Counted from the stretch's first letter, positions 12,777-21,375 are shown. The stretch: 64,000 nt of DNA from Paenibacillus planticolens (GCF_013141725.1 NZ_WHNZ01000015.1:434001-498000); one strand, 5' to 3'. Notes: generated by a model from the letters alone, not told the origin. Made by a program: numbers and translations.

Positions 12777-13763
12777 ATGAGTACTGCAACTACGGTTAAT
12801 CATCCAACCGTCAAAAAAGCCGTGAACTGGAACCGGCCGGACGATGATTTCACGATAACTTTCTGGAATCAGAACATTATGCAGTTCTGGACAGACGAGG
12901 AAATCCCATTGTCTGACGATAAAATGTCCTGGATCACTTTGACTCCGGCTGAGCGCGAGCTGTACATGAAGGTGCTTGGCGGCCTGACGCTGCTCGATAC
13001 GATGCAAGGCGGCGTAGGCATGCCTAAGATTCTTGAACATGTTGACGGGCTTCAGCGCAAAGCGGTGCTAAGCTTCATGGGCATGATGGAGCAAATTCAT
13101 GCGAAGTCGTACAGTTCCATTTTCACGACACTGTCCACGACGGAAGAGATCAATGAGCTGTTCACATGGGTAGAGCACAATCCTTATCTGCAGTTTAAAG
13201 CGTCTAAGATTTCCCATTATTATGAGAATATTACAACGACTAAAGAGCTGTATTTAGCGATGGCCGCGTCGGTTTTGCTGGAGAGTTACTTGTTCTACAG
13301 CGGCTTCTATTACCCGCTTTACTTGGCCGGACAGGGTAAAATGACGAGCAGCGGCGAAATCATTGATTTGATTTTGCGCGATGAGAGTATTCACGGTCTG
13401 TACATAGGCGTACTGGCTCAAGAGGTCTATGCTGAGCTAAGTCCTCAAGAGCAGGATGAAGCGTATGAGACACTCAGTGCATTGCTTAAGGAGCTTCATG
13501 CCAATGAGGAGGGCTATACGGAGAGTCTTTACGGGCCTCTGGGATTGGCGGAAGACGTGAAAGCTTTCCTGCGTTACAACGCCAACAAAGCGTTCATGAA
13601 CCTAGGCGTAGAGCCGATTTTCGAGGAAGAAGAAATCAATCCGATTGTTCTGAACGGACTCAGCACGAAGACGAAGCAGCATGACTTTTTCTCTAAAAAA
13701 GGGAACGGGTATGTGCGTACGATTCATGTTGAAGCGTTGACGGATGATGATTTTGTTTTCTAG
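12777..13763 (+). CDS. nrdF: Class Ib ribonucleoside-diphosphate reductase, beta subunit
   Basis: NrdF carries the dimetal-tyrosyl radical that starts catalysis in NrdE. Expected metal ligands can be read: D74, E105 and H108 (EQIHAKSY), E169, E203 and H206 (RDESIH), with the radical tyrosine Y112 in KSYSSIF. 328 residues, family-typical; the C-terminal tail ends in acidic and aromatic residues (DDDFVF) that dock on NrdE. It begins 22 bases after nrdE with AAGGGGATTG as ribosome site. Last gene of the operon, followed by a strong terminator. Confidence 0.96.
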   Translation: MSTATTVNHPTVKKAVNWNRPDDDFTITFWNQNIMQFWTDEEIPLSDDKMSWITLTPAERELYMKVLGGLTLLDTMQGGVGMPKILEHVDGLQRKAVLSFMGMMEQIHAKSYSSIFTTLSTTEEINELFTWVEHNPYLQFKASKISHYYENITTTKELYLAMAASVLLESYLFYSGFYYPLYLAGQGKMTSSGEIIDLILRDESIHGLYIGVLAQEVYAELSPQEQDEAYETLSALLKELHANEEGYTESLYGPLGLAEDVKAFLRYNANKAFMNLGVEPIFEEEEINPIVLNGLSTKTKQHDFFSKKGNGYVRTIHVEALTDDDFVF

Positions 13764-13772
13764 ATGTTAGAC

Positions 13773-13822
13773 AAAAAAACTACCTTGAGGCCGTCACATA
13801 TGCGGTGTCAAGGTAGTTTTTT
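13773..13822. terminator. Bidirectional terminator between nrdF and the response regulator
   Basis: AAAAAACTACCTTGA pairs perfectly with TCAAGGTAGTTTTTT, giving T tracts on both strands, so it can end both nrdF (plus) and the convergent regulator gene (minus). Confidence 0.85.
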
Positions 13823-13866
13823 ACGGTTCTCGTGAAGGCTCAGGAAATTTAATTCCTTGCATGTGC

Positions 13867-14583
13867 CTAAGCTAACGATTCCTTTACCACAGGCTCTGTC
13901 AGCTTATAACCGACGTTGCGAATGGTCATGATATATTCCGGGTTGCGAGCATTTTGCTCGATTTTGTCCCGCAGATGGGAGATATGCACATCGACAATCC
14001 GGGTATCGCCGAGGAAATGATAATCCCAGACACCATGAAGCAGCTGCTGTCTGCTGAGAACTTTGCCGCGGTGCTTGCATAAGAAGAGCAGCAGTTCAAA
14101 TTCTTTGGGCGTGAGCTCGATCGGTGCGCCGTTCATCGTAACTTCGCGTTGATCGGCTTTCACCGAGATCTGACCAATTGTAATCGGTGCGTTTTCCGTT
14201 GCGGACGGCAAGGTTTGAATACGCCTGTGAATGGCGTGGATACGGGAAATGAGCTCCTGCGGCGAAAACGGTTTGGTCATATAATCGTCGGCTCCGTTAT
14301 CCAACCCGGCAATTTTATCCGTAAGGTCCTGCATGGCGGTCAGCATAATAATCGGTACGAGGTTATTCTGGTTTCTAAGCTTGCGGCATACTTGGAAGCC
14401 GTCCATTTTCGGCAGCATAAGGTCCAGAACGATAAGATCAGGGCGAAACGTCTGGATAGCATCGAAGACAGCTTCTCCATCGAATACGCAATGTACTTCG
14501 AAGCCCACGAGCTTCAGGTTAAACTCTATAAGCATGGAGATGGAAGGTTCGTCATCGACAACGAGGATCTTTTTTTTCATCAT
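13867..14583 (-). CDS. OmpR/PhoB-family response regulator without adjacent kinase
   Basis: A 238-residue cytoplasmic transcription regulator. The receiver domain (about 3-120) has the acidic pair DDE at 10-12, phospho-acceptor D54 in IVLDLMLPKMDG, conserved Thr in MLTA and Lys in TKPF. The C-terminal winged helix (about 135-232) includes LTPKEFELLLFL and VDVHISHLRDKIE, characteristic of PhoB/PhoP-type DNA binding. AAAGGAGTC is the ribosome site. No histidine kinase gene lies next to it, unusual for this family, so its partner must be elsewhere. It is divergent from trmL. Confidence 0.9.
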   Translation of the reverse strand: MMKKKILVVDDEPSISMLIEFNLKLVGFEVHCVFDGEAVFDAIQTFRPDLIVLDLMLPKMDGFQVCRKLRNQNNLVPIIMLTAMQDLTDKIAGLDNGADDYMTKPFSPQELISRIHAIHRRIQTLPSATENAPITIGQISVKADQREVTMNGAPIELTPKEFELLLFLCKHRGKVLSRQQLLHGVWDYHFLGDTRIVDVHISHLRDKIEQNARNPEYIMTIRNVGYKLTEPVVKESLA

Positions 14584-14729
14584 GGTTAGTTTGACTCCTT
14601 TTATCGAGAAGGATAACTCTATTATGGAGGAGCTCTATCATCGACATATTAAGATAAAGTTAACCCTGTGTAAAATTGCAATCCGCATGGACATATAATA
14701 GGATAGAAGATGAGGTGAATTTGACAGAG

Positions 14730-15194
14730 ATGGCTTTTCATATTGTATTAGTTGAACCCGAAATTCCTGCGAATACAGGGAATATTTCACGGACATGCGC
14801 TGCAACAGGGACGCATCTTCATTTGGTTAGACCGCTTGGCTTCCAGACGGACGACAAGACGTTGAAACGCGCGGGCCTGGATTACTGGCATTCCGTTAAA
14901 CTCGAGTATCATGATTCGTTCGATGAGGTGCTTGAAAAGTATAAGGAGCACCGCTTCTTCTTTGCAACGACGAAGGCGAAGAAGCGTTACACGGATTTTA
15001 CATTTCAGGACGGTGACTTTTTCGTATTCGGCAAAGAGACGAAAGGTCTCCCGGAAGAGCTTCTGCGCCAGCATCCAGAGACACTGCTTCGACTCCCGAT
15101 GTCAGATAGCGTTCGATCGCTCAATTTATCCAACTCCGCCGCGATTATGTTGTATGAGGGCCTGCGTCAGACAGGCTTCGCTGGGCTTGACTAA
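14730..15194 (+). CDS. trmL: tRNA (cytidine(34)-2'-O)-methyltransferase
   Basis: TrmL, a small SPOUT methyltransferase (154 residues), methylates the ribose of the wobble base in tRNA-Leu isoacceptors using SAM. The three family motifs are intact: EPEIPANTGNISRTCA (motif 1), FVFGKETKGLPEE (motif 2) and SLNLSNSAAIMLYE (motif 3), which form the knotted SAM site. The ATG at 14730 gives the usual MxxHIVLVEPEIP opening; a TTG at 14721 in the same frame is an alternative start. A TATAAT at 14694-14699 is a likely -10 element. Confidence 0.92.
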   Translation: MAFHIVLVEPEIPANTGNISRTCAATGTHLHLVRPLGFQTDDKTLKRAGLDYWHSVKLEYHDSFDEVLEKYKEHRFFFATTKAKKRYTDFTFQDGDFFVFGKETKGLPEELLRQHPETLLRLPMSDSVRSLNLSNSAAIMLYEGLRQTGFAGLD

Positions 15195-15232
15195 CGTCTT
15201 ATTCGATTTCATTTAGGTCTGGGTCGACAAAT

Positions 15233-15261
15233 TTGACAATAAAAGAAATTTCAGCTGTTAA
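15233..15261 (+). promoter_or_regulatory. Candidate promoter of the AbrB-type gene
   Basis: A consensus TTGACA (15233-15238) is followed after 17 bases by TGTTAA, a weak -10. It would give a leader of about 105 bases before the gene. Confidence 0.45.
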
Positions 15262-15317
15262 TTAGAAGGAGTTTCTTAACGAACGGCGAATAGTATTCCC
15301 TATCAGTCCGTATAGGC

Positions 15318-15341
15318 ATGCTCAGCCAATTGGCTAGGCAT
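15318..15341 (+). promoter_or_regulatory. 24-bp imperfect palindrome in the abrB-like leader
   Basis: ATGC-tc-AGCCAATTGGCT-ag-GCAT: the central 12 bases are a perfect palindrome and four more bases match on each side. Located 33 bases before the AbrB-type start, downstream of the candidate promoter. It could be an operator (autoregulation is known for AbrB) or an RNA hairpin. Confidence 0.45.
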
Positions 15342-15373
15342 AGAAAATGAGAACGGAAGAGAGGTGAAGTCCT

Positions 15374-15631
15374 ATGATGAAACCAGCCGGAGTCGTTCGT
15401 AAAGTCGATCAATTGGGACGTATTGTACTGCCTAAATCGTTACGTAAACGATATCAAATGAATGAAGGAGATCCTGTCGAGATTTTAGTGCAGGGTGATC
15501 ATATCATTTTGGAAAGATACCGCCCGAAATGTGTTTTTTGCGGCAGTATGGAAACGGTGAGTGAGTTCAAAGAGCGTTACATATGCAATACGTGCGTAAC
15601 TGAAATGAATATGCTCAAAGTAAGAGCTTAA
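15374..15631 (+). CDS. AbrB-family transition-state regulator with CxxC pairs
   Basis: An 85-residue AbrB/SpoVT-type DNA-binding protein. Residues about 4-50 form the swapped-hairpin AbrB domain: GVVRKVDQLGRIVLPKSLR is the signature, shared with Bacillus AbrB and Abh. The C-terminal part differs from AbrB of Bacillus and carries two Cys pairs, CVFCG and CNTC, likely a zinc site. AGAGGTGAAG is the ribosome site; ATG at 15374 or 15377. Such proteins repress post-exponential genes during growth. Flanked by its own candidate promoter and a terminator, so it is probably expressed alone. Confidence 0.9.
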   Translation: MMKPAGVVRKVDQLGRIVLPKSLRKRYQMNEGDPVEILVQGDHIILERYRPKCVFCGSMETVSEFKERYICNTCVTEMNMLKVRA

Positions 15632-15645
15632 ACGGTGTAAATGGA

Positions 15646-15686
15646 AAAGCATTGCCTTCTCGTTAGAGAGAGCGGTGCTTTTTTTG
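15646..15686 (+). terminator. Terminator after the AbrB-type gene
   Basis: AGCATTGCCTTCTC and GAGAGAGCGGTGCT pair (with some G-T and mismatched positions) around GTTA, followed by seven T. Confidence 0.7.
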
Positions 15687-15951
15687 TTGTGAGGGGACTG
15701 CATATGCACGCGTGAAACGGACATACTATCTTTCGACGGTGAAAGCAGAGAGGTGTTGTGTCAAAGACAGTGTACACCCGGGAGGTTGTTGTTGAATCCG
15801 TATAGAAGCGAGGAGATGTGCCAAAGGCCATTAAATGTAGTATCCAATACTGCAATAGTGTAATGAGGTAGAGACCGAGCTGATGTAAGGCAAAGGCAAA
15901 ACCAATCCAATTATTCACCGTCAAAGAGGACTCCGAAAGGGGTCCTTTTTC
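15687..15951 (+). ncRNA. Possible small RNA ending in a strong terminator
   Basis: Between the AbrB-type terminator and the next feature lie about 240 bases with no plausible reading frame on the plus strand, ending in an excellent intrinsic terminator (15926-15951). A terminator with no gene in front of it suggests a non-coding transcript. I see no good promoter and do not recognise a family. Confidence 0.3.
15926..15951 (+). terminator. Stand-alone terminator with GAAA loop
   Basis: AGGACTCC-GAAA-GGGGTCCT followed by TTTTT; a stable stem capped by a GNRA tetraloop. It is the 3' boundary of the possible small RNA. Confidence 0.75.
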
Positions 15952-15960
15952 CTATTAAAA

Positions 15961-15997
15961 AGACCGCCAGAATGAGAATCATTCTGGCGGTCTTTGG
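15961..15997. terminator. Bidirectional terminator
   Basis: AGACCGCCAGAATGA and TCATTCTGGCGGTCT are perfectly complementary over 15 bp around GAA, with an A run on the left and TTT on the right. It mainly terminates the small minus-strand gene at 16003-16110. Confidence 0.8.
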
Positions 15998-16002
15998 TAA
16001 AC

Positions 16003-16110
16003 TTACAGGCCTTTAGTTTTGTCCTCGTTATAGGAAGCCGTCATCATAGCGACGAGAAATAGTACAAAAACGGAATTAACGAGCCAAAATGTTGTTGATA
16101 AGCCAAACAT
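16003..16110 (-). CDS. 35-residue single-pass membrane peptide
   Basis: A short reading frame, minus strand, starting ATG at 16108-16110 and ending TAA at 16003-16005. It encodes MFGLSTTFWLVNSVFVLF followed by LVAMMTASYNEDKTKGL: one hydrophobic helix over residues about 7-27 and a charged tail. AGGGGGTG lies seven bases before the start, a TATAAT -10 sits at 16167-16162, and a perfect terminator lies just beyond the stop, so it has all the parts of an independent gene. I do not recognise a family; a small stress- or sporulation-linked membrane protein is possible. No homologue search was possible. Confidence 0.6.
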   Translation of the reverse strand: MFGLSTTFWLVNSVFVLFLVAMMTASYNEDKTKGL

Positions 16111-16178
16111 TGCTGCACCCCCTACAAGTTTAAAGAACGTAAAAGCATATAGTTAAGGCTTATTATACCCAACCATCC

Positions 16179-16216
16179 TTAAAAAAGAAACGAATAAAGT
16201 GTGAATAATTTCGTTT
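16179..16216 (-). terminator. Terminator of the minus-strand four-gene unit
   Basis: On the minus strand AAACGAA...TTCGTTT forms a 7-bp stem followed by CTTTTTT, overlapping the stop codon of the phosphodiester glycosidase gene. Confidence 0.6.
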
Positions 16217-17282
16217 ATTTGAAAAATAAGAAGTTCGTAGCCAGCGGTCTCAGCCTTCCATCGGACGGCCGGTTAATGACGCTTCCTCCCATAACCAAGG
16301 TCGTAGAGCCGCCTCCATCCAGGTTATAGGCGTCAACGATGCCTAACTGCTGCATCTTGTCCTGCAGCTCGGCGAGCGTTGCTCCTGAGTTCCCGCTCTC
16401 ATCATAGCCGTCTGTAACGATAAACAACAGCTGGTCGTTTTTGTAGTTGGCCATGACGGTTCTGGCTGCACGTGCCGGCGAGCTTTGCCATTGATAAGGG
16501 ATGGTCGCTTTGGCGCCGTTCTTAAGCAGCGTCGGAACGAAGGTCGATCCCATCAGCGGATTGAGCTTGTCGAGCTCGGCCTGCGAACTGAACTTGCCGC
16601 CGATGAGCTTGCGGTCTTTGTTCAAACCGATAAAGGTCGTATCGTTCTTCGTCGGGAAGAAGCCATTGAGGTACTTGCCGTTCATCACCGTCGTATCGAG
16701 CGGATAGCGTTTGCCTTTGCTGTCATCCGCAAAGCCTCCTGCGTTCACACCGGCAATGGCGCCGTAGCGCGAGACGGCTTCCAAGGTTGTCTCGCTGGAA
16801 CCCATTTTGTCTTTGCCCAAAACAAGCTTAATGGCTTTATCACTCTTGAGGTTTACTTTAAGAGCATAACCTTTGTAGTTATTTTCATTCAATGAAAACA
16901 GCTTTAAATCGATATTCCCAGAGGAAGCTTGTCTCACAGGACTACCGAGCTTCGCCGTGATCCTTGTGTCATAAATGATGCCCGGCTTAGCAATTTGGGC
17001 TGTGGCGACCTGGAGAGCAGCCGTCACTTCCGCCGTGCTCTTCTCATACAACTCAAAATATTGCTGAATGATCGTCTTGGTTTGCGCAGCGTCATTCGTT
17101 GCTTTCGTCAGCAAGCTGTCCAGGGAGAGCGCCTCTTCGTGAAACGATACAGGGGGCGGCGCTTCCGTTGCCCAAGGACTGATCGGGATACTCGCGGAAA
17201 CGAAAAGCAGCCAAATCAACATACCTACGAACGGGGCGCAAGCTAAGAGAAAGACGCGATTGATTCCTTGAATAGCACTCAT
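16215..17282 (-). CDS. Membrane-anchored phosphodiester glycosidase (NAGPA domain)
   Basis: A 355-residue protein with an N-terminal membrane anchor (about 9-32) and an extracellular NAGPA/DUF2233 domain (about 140-355), the fold of the human uncovering enzyme that removes GlcNAc from GlcNAc-phosphate diesters. Family marks are AIAGVNAGGF, ARAARTVMA, LLFIVTDGY and the NLDGGGSTTLV motif near the C-terminus. In bacteria such domains act on phosphodiester-linked sugars of wall or exported glycans; the substrate here is unknown. Its ATG overlaps the stop of the upstream coiled-coil gene by one base, so the two are co-translated and probably cooperate. Confidence 0.85.
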   Translation of the reverse strand: MSAIQGINRVFLLACAPFVGMLIWLLFVSASIPISPWATEAPPPVSFHEEALSLDSLLTKATNDAAQTKTIIQQYFELYEKSTAEVTAALQVATAQIAKPGIIYDTRITAKLGSPVRQASSGNIDLKLFSLNENNYKGYALKVNLKSDKAIKLVLGKDKMGSSETTLEAVSRYGAIAGVNAGGFADDSKGKRYPLDTTVMNGKYLNGFFPTKNDTTFIGLNKDRKLIGGKFSSQAELDKLNPLMGSTFVPTLLKNGAKATIPYQWQSSPARAARTVMANYKNDQLLFIVTDGYDESGNSGATLAELQDKMQQLGIVDAYNLDGGGSTTLVMGGSVINRPSDGRLRPLATNFLFFK

Positions 17283-17713
17283 TACTTTAACACATCCAGA
17301 TTCTTCTGCAGCTCATCCAGCTTCTTTTTCACATCGGCCAGTTGGGTGTAGAGTTGGTTGCTGTTATCCGTTTTGCTGTTGGCGCTGTCCTTGGTGAAGG
17401 CAAGCAATTCATTCAGGGCGTCTACTTTGGTTTGCATGGCTTTCATGTCGGTTGAAACGCTGTCTTTCAATTCGGAAACCTGCTTCTGATAATCTTGCTG
17501 TACGATTTGCAGTTGCTGCTGAGTTTGCTGTGCGATATCGGTTGCTATTTTTTGTCTCAAATGCTCTGTATACAGCATGGCTGCTGCCACTCCGATTGCG
17601 ATCAGCATGACCCAACCAAGAAACAAGTAAACGTACGTTTTTCTTCCATTTCTTGTGGCTTTTGCAGCCCGGGGGAAGGAATTCGCAGTCGTTGTCTCGA
17701 TTTGCATGCTCAT
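17282..17713 (-). CDS. Single-pass membrane protein with coiled-coil tail
   Basis: A 143-residue protein I cannot assign to a named family. Residues about 1-25 are basic and probably cytoplasmic, about 26-48 (YVYLFLGWVMLIAIGVAAAM) form a membrane helix, and about 50-143 are a Gln/Lys/Asp-rich heptad-like coiled coil facing outside, ending KKKLDELQKNLDVLK. I chose the ATG at 17713 because GAGGTG lies six bases before it; a GTG at 17722 would overlap that site. It is translationally linked to the phosphodiester glycosidase and lies 50 bases after the response regulator; a scaffold or spacer for the glycosidase is an inference. Confidence 0.75.
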   Translation of the reverse strand: MSMQIETTTANSFPRAAKATRNGRKTYVYLFLGWVMLIAIGVAAAMLYTEHLRQKIATDIAQQTQQQLQIVQQDYQKQVSELKDSVSTDMKAMQTKVDALNELLAFTKDSANSKTDNSNQLYTQLADVKKKLDELQKNLDVLK

Positions 17714-17765
17714 GATAATCACCTCTGTTTCCTAGTATAACATATTCCAAATTTTATGCAGAATT

Positions 17766-19394
17766 TTAGATAGAATTCGATGTTTTTCGATATTCATTGG
17801 GGGTGATGCCCTCTAATTTTTTGAAAACCTTGCTGAAATATTTCTCGTCCTGATAACCGACCATTTCGGCGACTTGAGAAATCCGAAGATGCGGGTTGCG
17901 CAGCAGCACTTTTGCTTTGCTCATGCGGATTTGACCTAAATAATCGGAAAGATTGACCTCGAATTCCTGTTTGAATTTGCGGGAAATATACTCGCGGCTC
18001 AGAAAAAAACGGCCTGCTATATCCTGCAGCGTCACATCTTCGTGATAATGCTTTTCGAGATATTCGGCAATTTCAAAAATAACATTTTTGTCCTTCTGTT
18101 GATTTTCGAGCAGCAGTTTGGATATGTGCACAATACTCCGGGTAAGCTCTTGCTGCCATTGGGACAGGGATAGAATCCCATGCTCGTCCAGCGGGACAAT
18201 GACGCTGGCAGGCTCGTCGGACAGCACTTGCTTTACTTTGTCTTCACTGGCGCCTGAGAAGAACTGTTGGACAAAGCGCCGTTTCATCACGCTGAATTCC
18301 CGCCACCAATGGTCGAGCTGTTCCAAAGTAATGACTTCACTCTGCTTGACGGAATCCATCCACTGCGAAATGGCTTCCTCAATTTGCCCGCTGCTGCCGC
18401 TGCGAATCGCCAGATTAATTTTCTCTTCATAATGGCTGAACATTAGAGACGGTTGAGGCGACTTAACCGGGTTCAGCATGCTATGAATCCACGTGTCTTT
18501 GGCTTTGAGGTTTCGCTTTCTAAGCGCATCGCGAGCTTCTTGATAGGACGAGGTCAAGTCAGCCGGGAAGGCGTGAATGCGTCCGATCCCAAAATCTACG
18601 CGGGCGTGCAGCGTCGTGCGCATGCCTTCATTAATTTTCTCAAGAAAAGCCTCGGCGCCCGGCAAATCCTTCCATAGCAACAAGACGATTTCAGTTTCGC
18701 TGTGCCAATGGCGGAAAGCGTAGCCGCGTCCGTCCGTTGTGAGAAATTCATTGCAAATATTGATCAGGGAGAAAAATAACAGATCCATGTTCTGGCTGAA
18801 CTTATTTTTCACGCTTCGTTCCATCGTGTCCAGAGATAAAATGGCAACCCGGCATTCGCCAACGCTGCGGGATAAATTCAGCTCTTTGTCGAGTTGTTCA
18901 GCTGCACCTTCGTAAGTGGCTGGCTCAGCAATCATTCCGGATAGGAGCTTGTCCCAATACATCGGCTTAATTGTATTCATTTCAATATTGAGCTCGCGGT
19001 TAGTTTGGCGGAACTCTTCCTCTTTGTTCCAAGCCTGAATCGCTTTATCCAGCGCATCATTCAACTGGTCGGGATCAACGGGCTTTAGAATATAGTCGGT
19101 TCCTCCATACTTCAAAGTATGGCGCAACAAAGAGAAATCGTCATGCCCGCTGATGACGATCGTTTTGGAATCCGGCGCATTCGCCTGCAGCCATTCAAGC
19201 AGCTTCACGCCGTTCATGATGGGCATCATCATATCGGTCATAATAATTTCCGGGCGATGCCGGGCAATCAGCTCGGTGGCACTTTCGCCATCCGGCGCTT
19301 CAAGAATCGTATCGATACCGTGCTGCTGCCAATTGACAAGCAGACGGATGGCGTCACGTACATGTTTTTCATCGTCGACAAGTAATACTTTCAT
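17766..19394 (-). CDS. AraC-type response regulator (YesN family)
   Basis: 542 residues. An N-terminal receiver (about 1-120) has DDE at 7-9, phospho-acceptor D54 in MTDMMMPIMNG and Lys in LKPVD. A long middle region, variable in this family, links it to a C-terminal AraC DNA-binding domain (about 440-540) with two helix-turn-helix units (VTLQDIAGRFFLSREYISRK, then ISQVAEMVGYQDEKYFSKVF). Its start overlaps the stop of the upstream histidine kinase by one base. By analogy with other YesM/YesN pairs in Paenibacillus it should activate the divergent sugar ABC transporter genes that start at 21376. Confidence 0.93.
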   Translation of the reverse strand: MKVLLVDDEKHVRDAIRLLVNWQQHGIDTILEAPDGESATELIARHRPEIIMTDMMMPIMNGVKLLEWLQANAPDSKTIVISGHDDFSLLRHTLKYGGTDYILKPVDPDQLNDALDKAIQAWNKEEEFRQTNRELNIEMNTIKPMYWDKLLSGMIAEPATYEGAAEQLDKELNLSRSVGECRVAILSLDTMERSVKNKFSQNMDLLFFSLINICNEFLTTDGRGYAFRHWHSETEIVLLLWKDLPGAEAFLEKINEGMRTTLHARVDFGIGRIHAFPADLTSSYQEARDALRKRNLKAKDTWIHSMLNPVKSPQPSLMFSHYEEKINLAIRSGSSGQIEEAISQWMDSVKQSEVITLEQLDHWWREFSVMKRRFVQQFFSGASEDKVKQVLSDEPASVIVPLDEHGILSLSQWQQELTRSIVHISKLLLENQQKDKNVIFEIAEYLEKHYHEDVTLQDIAGRFFLSREYISRKFKQEFEVNLSDYLGQIRMSKAKVLLRNPHLRISQVAEMVGYQDEKYFSKVFKKLEGITPNEYRKTSNSI

Positions 19395-21217
19395 TAGATA
19401 GCTCCCTTATTCATCGGTATATGGATGACGATCCTTAGACCCCGGGGCTGTGCATGTTCAATCTCGAGAGCAGCATCATCGGTGAAATACAATTTTACTC
19501 TGGTTAATACATTGCTTAGCCCAATACAGGCTTCATTGCCGGTCGAAGGGGACAGCAGCCTGTTTCTCATTTCGCGCAGCCGCGCCTCGGTAACGCCAAC
19601 TCCATTATCCTCTACAACCAACTGTAAAAATTCATACCCTTCAGCGGATTGTTTCGTCGCTTGAATGCGCAGTAGTCCCACATCGGCTGCACTTGGCTTA
19701 AAGCCATGTTTGAAATAGTTTTCGACAAGCGGCTGCAGAATCATCTTGGGCACGGAGAGTGCTTTGGTTTCTTCTTCGATCTCATAGACGATATGGAATT
19801 GATGCTCGAATCGCTGCTTCTGCAGCTCCAGGTAGGCTTTGACATGCTCAAGCTCCTTGCCTAAGGGAACGACGGATTCGTTCGTATTCATGCTGTAATG
19901 CATCATTTTGGCGAGGGAGGCGATTAGGGCATAAACCTTCGGCGCATCATGCTGCAGAGCTAGCGTACCGATGGATTGCAGCGCATTATTCAAGAAATGC
20001 GGATTGATTTGTGCTTGCAGCGCCATCAGCTGATTCGACTTGTTGGCAAGCTCCAAGCGATATTCGCGCATGACCATTTGATTCAAGTCCTGCATAAGGC
20101 CATGAAAACGATTGGCGAGAATGCCCATTTCGTCCGTGCGCGTCAGTTCAATGTCTTTATGCATTTGGCCAAGCTGAACCTGCCCCGCCTGAATGCGTGT
20201 AATATAACGAATTAATTGTTTAATAGGCGCTGTAAAGCGAATAGAGATGAAAATGGTTCCCCCAATGACAATTAACATGAAAAAGGTCAATACGAGAGAG
20301 TTAATCAACGTCAACTGTTTGGCATTTTTCGTTAATTGCTCATAAGGAAGACGTTTGACCATCGTCCAGCTGACATAGTCAGTTTTCATTTTTTCGTAAA
20401 CATTTATGCCCGCGTAGGCCCCTTTGCTCCACTCGTAGGACCCTTTATCCAGCGTGCTGTGAATGGCTTCATCTCCCCAGTTTCCTTCCAGCAATTTCCC
20501 CCATTTCGAAGGATCGGGACCGAACACAATATAGCCCGCATCATCCAGAATGTACAGTTCTTCCTCGTCATGTGTGTACAGGTTTTGTGAAATTTCGGAA
20601 ATAAGGTCCAAATGAAAATCGATAATCAGCTCTCCGATGGATGTGTTATTCGGTGAATACATCAGCTTGCGGTGCATAGACAGGACAGGGGTTGGAGCAG
20701 AATACACGTTAAGTGCAATGTTGTAATTGTGGCTCAGATGGGTGGTCTCGAAATACACCGTTTTGTCTTCCGGAAAAGGACGCAGAGACTCATATTTGCC
20801 GGTCGTGCTTCCTTGAAAATCGTTGCTGGATAAGAAGGAGCGGTCGCTGACGGAAGCGTACAAGTAGACTTGTTTGAACTCCTTAACGGCATGCGACATG
20901 ACTTGCAAACCGCTTTTGATCACTTTATCGCTCATATAGTCGATCTCACGTTCGCGTTCCAGGATGTCGTATAATTGTCCAAGCTCAGACAAATGCTGTC
21001 CCGTATAAATGGTTGCGGACGTTTGAACAACCCCGTTTAAATAGTTTAATATATTCAATTTTGCTTGAGAGATCAGGGCAGAATTGTTCGTGATAGTGTC
21101 TTCGGTGACTTTTCCCTTCGTGAATAAATAGGAGACAACGATGGAGGTTATGAACGGAACGAGCGTCGCGATCAGCAAAAAAAGGATCAGTTTATTGCGT
21201 ATACTATGACGGAACAT
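19394..21217 (-). CDS. YesM-type sensor histidine kinase
   Basis: A 607-residue membrane sensor. A first helix at about 12-32 and a second at about 285-310 bracket an extracellular Cache-like sensing domain; a HAMP linker follows, then a His_kinase/YesM domain with the phospho-accepting His in QINPHFLNNALQSIG and an ATPase domain with VEDNGVGV. It probably reads an extracellular sugar or a sugar-loaded binding protein and phosphorylates the regulator at 17766-19394, with which it overlaps by one base. Transcribed divergently from the ABC importer, a common arrangement for sugar-sensing pairs. Confidence 0.93.
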   Translation of the reverse strand: MFRHSIRNKLILFLLIATLVPFITSIVVSYLFTKGKVTEDTITNNSALISQAKLNILNYLNGVVQTSATIYTGQHLSELGQLYDILEREREIDYMSDKVIKSGLQVMSHAVKEFKQVYLYASVSDRSFLSSNDFQGSTTGKYESLRPFPEDKTVYFETTHLSHNYNIALNVYSAPTPVLSMHRKLMYSPNNTSIGELIIDFHLDLISEISQNLYTHDEEELYILDDAGYIVFGPDPSKWGKLLEGNWGDEAIHSTLDKGSYEWSKGAYAGINVYEKMKTDYVSWTMVKRLPYEQLTKNAKQLTLINSLVLTFFMLIVIGGTIFISIRFTAPIKQLIRYITRIQAGQVQLGQMHKDIELTRTDEMGILANRFHGLMQDLNQMVMREYRLELANKSNQLMALQAQINPHFLNNALQSIGTLALQHDAPKVYALIASLAKMMHYSMNTNESVVPLGKELEHVKAYLELQKQRFEHQFHIVYEIEEETKALSVPKMILQPLVENYFKHGFKPSAADVGLLRIQATKQSAEGYEFLQLVVEDNGVGVTEARLREMRNRLLSPSTGNEACIGLSNVLTRVKLYFTDDAALEIEHAQPRGLRIVIHIPMNKGAI

Positions 21218-21334
21218 GTCGAATCAACTCAGTTTCTTCGTGGACTTTTCACCCTATATTGTAGCAGTAGAGGTCAACAAATTCCACCTAATGCATCACG
21301 ATAATCTGTGTTTCATCAGGGGAAAGGGTTTTAT

Positions 21335-21349
21335 ACTATAGGTTATAGT
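21335..21349 (+). promoter_or_regulatory. ACTATA-GGT-TATAGT inverted repeat
   Basis: A perfect 6-bp inverted repeat in the 158-base gap between the divergent kinase gene and ABC importer, overlapping a possible TATACT -10. It could be the operator of the AraC-type regulator; inference from position only. Confidence 0.35.
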
Positions 21350-21375
21350 TACCTAATCGTAAGGGGGAAATTCCC

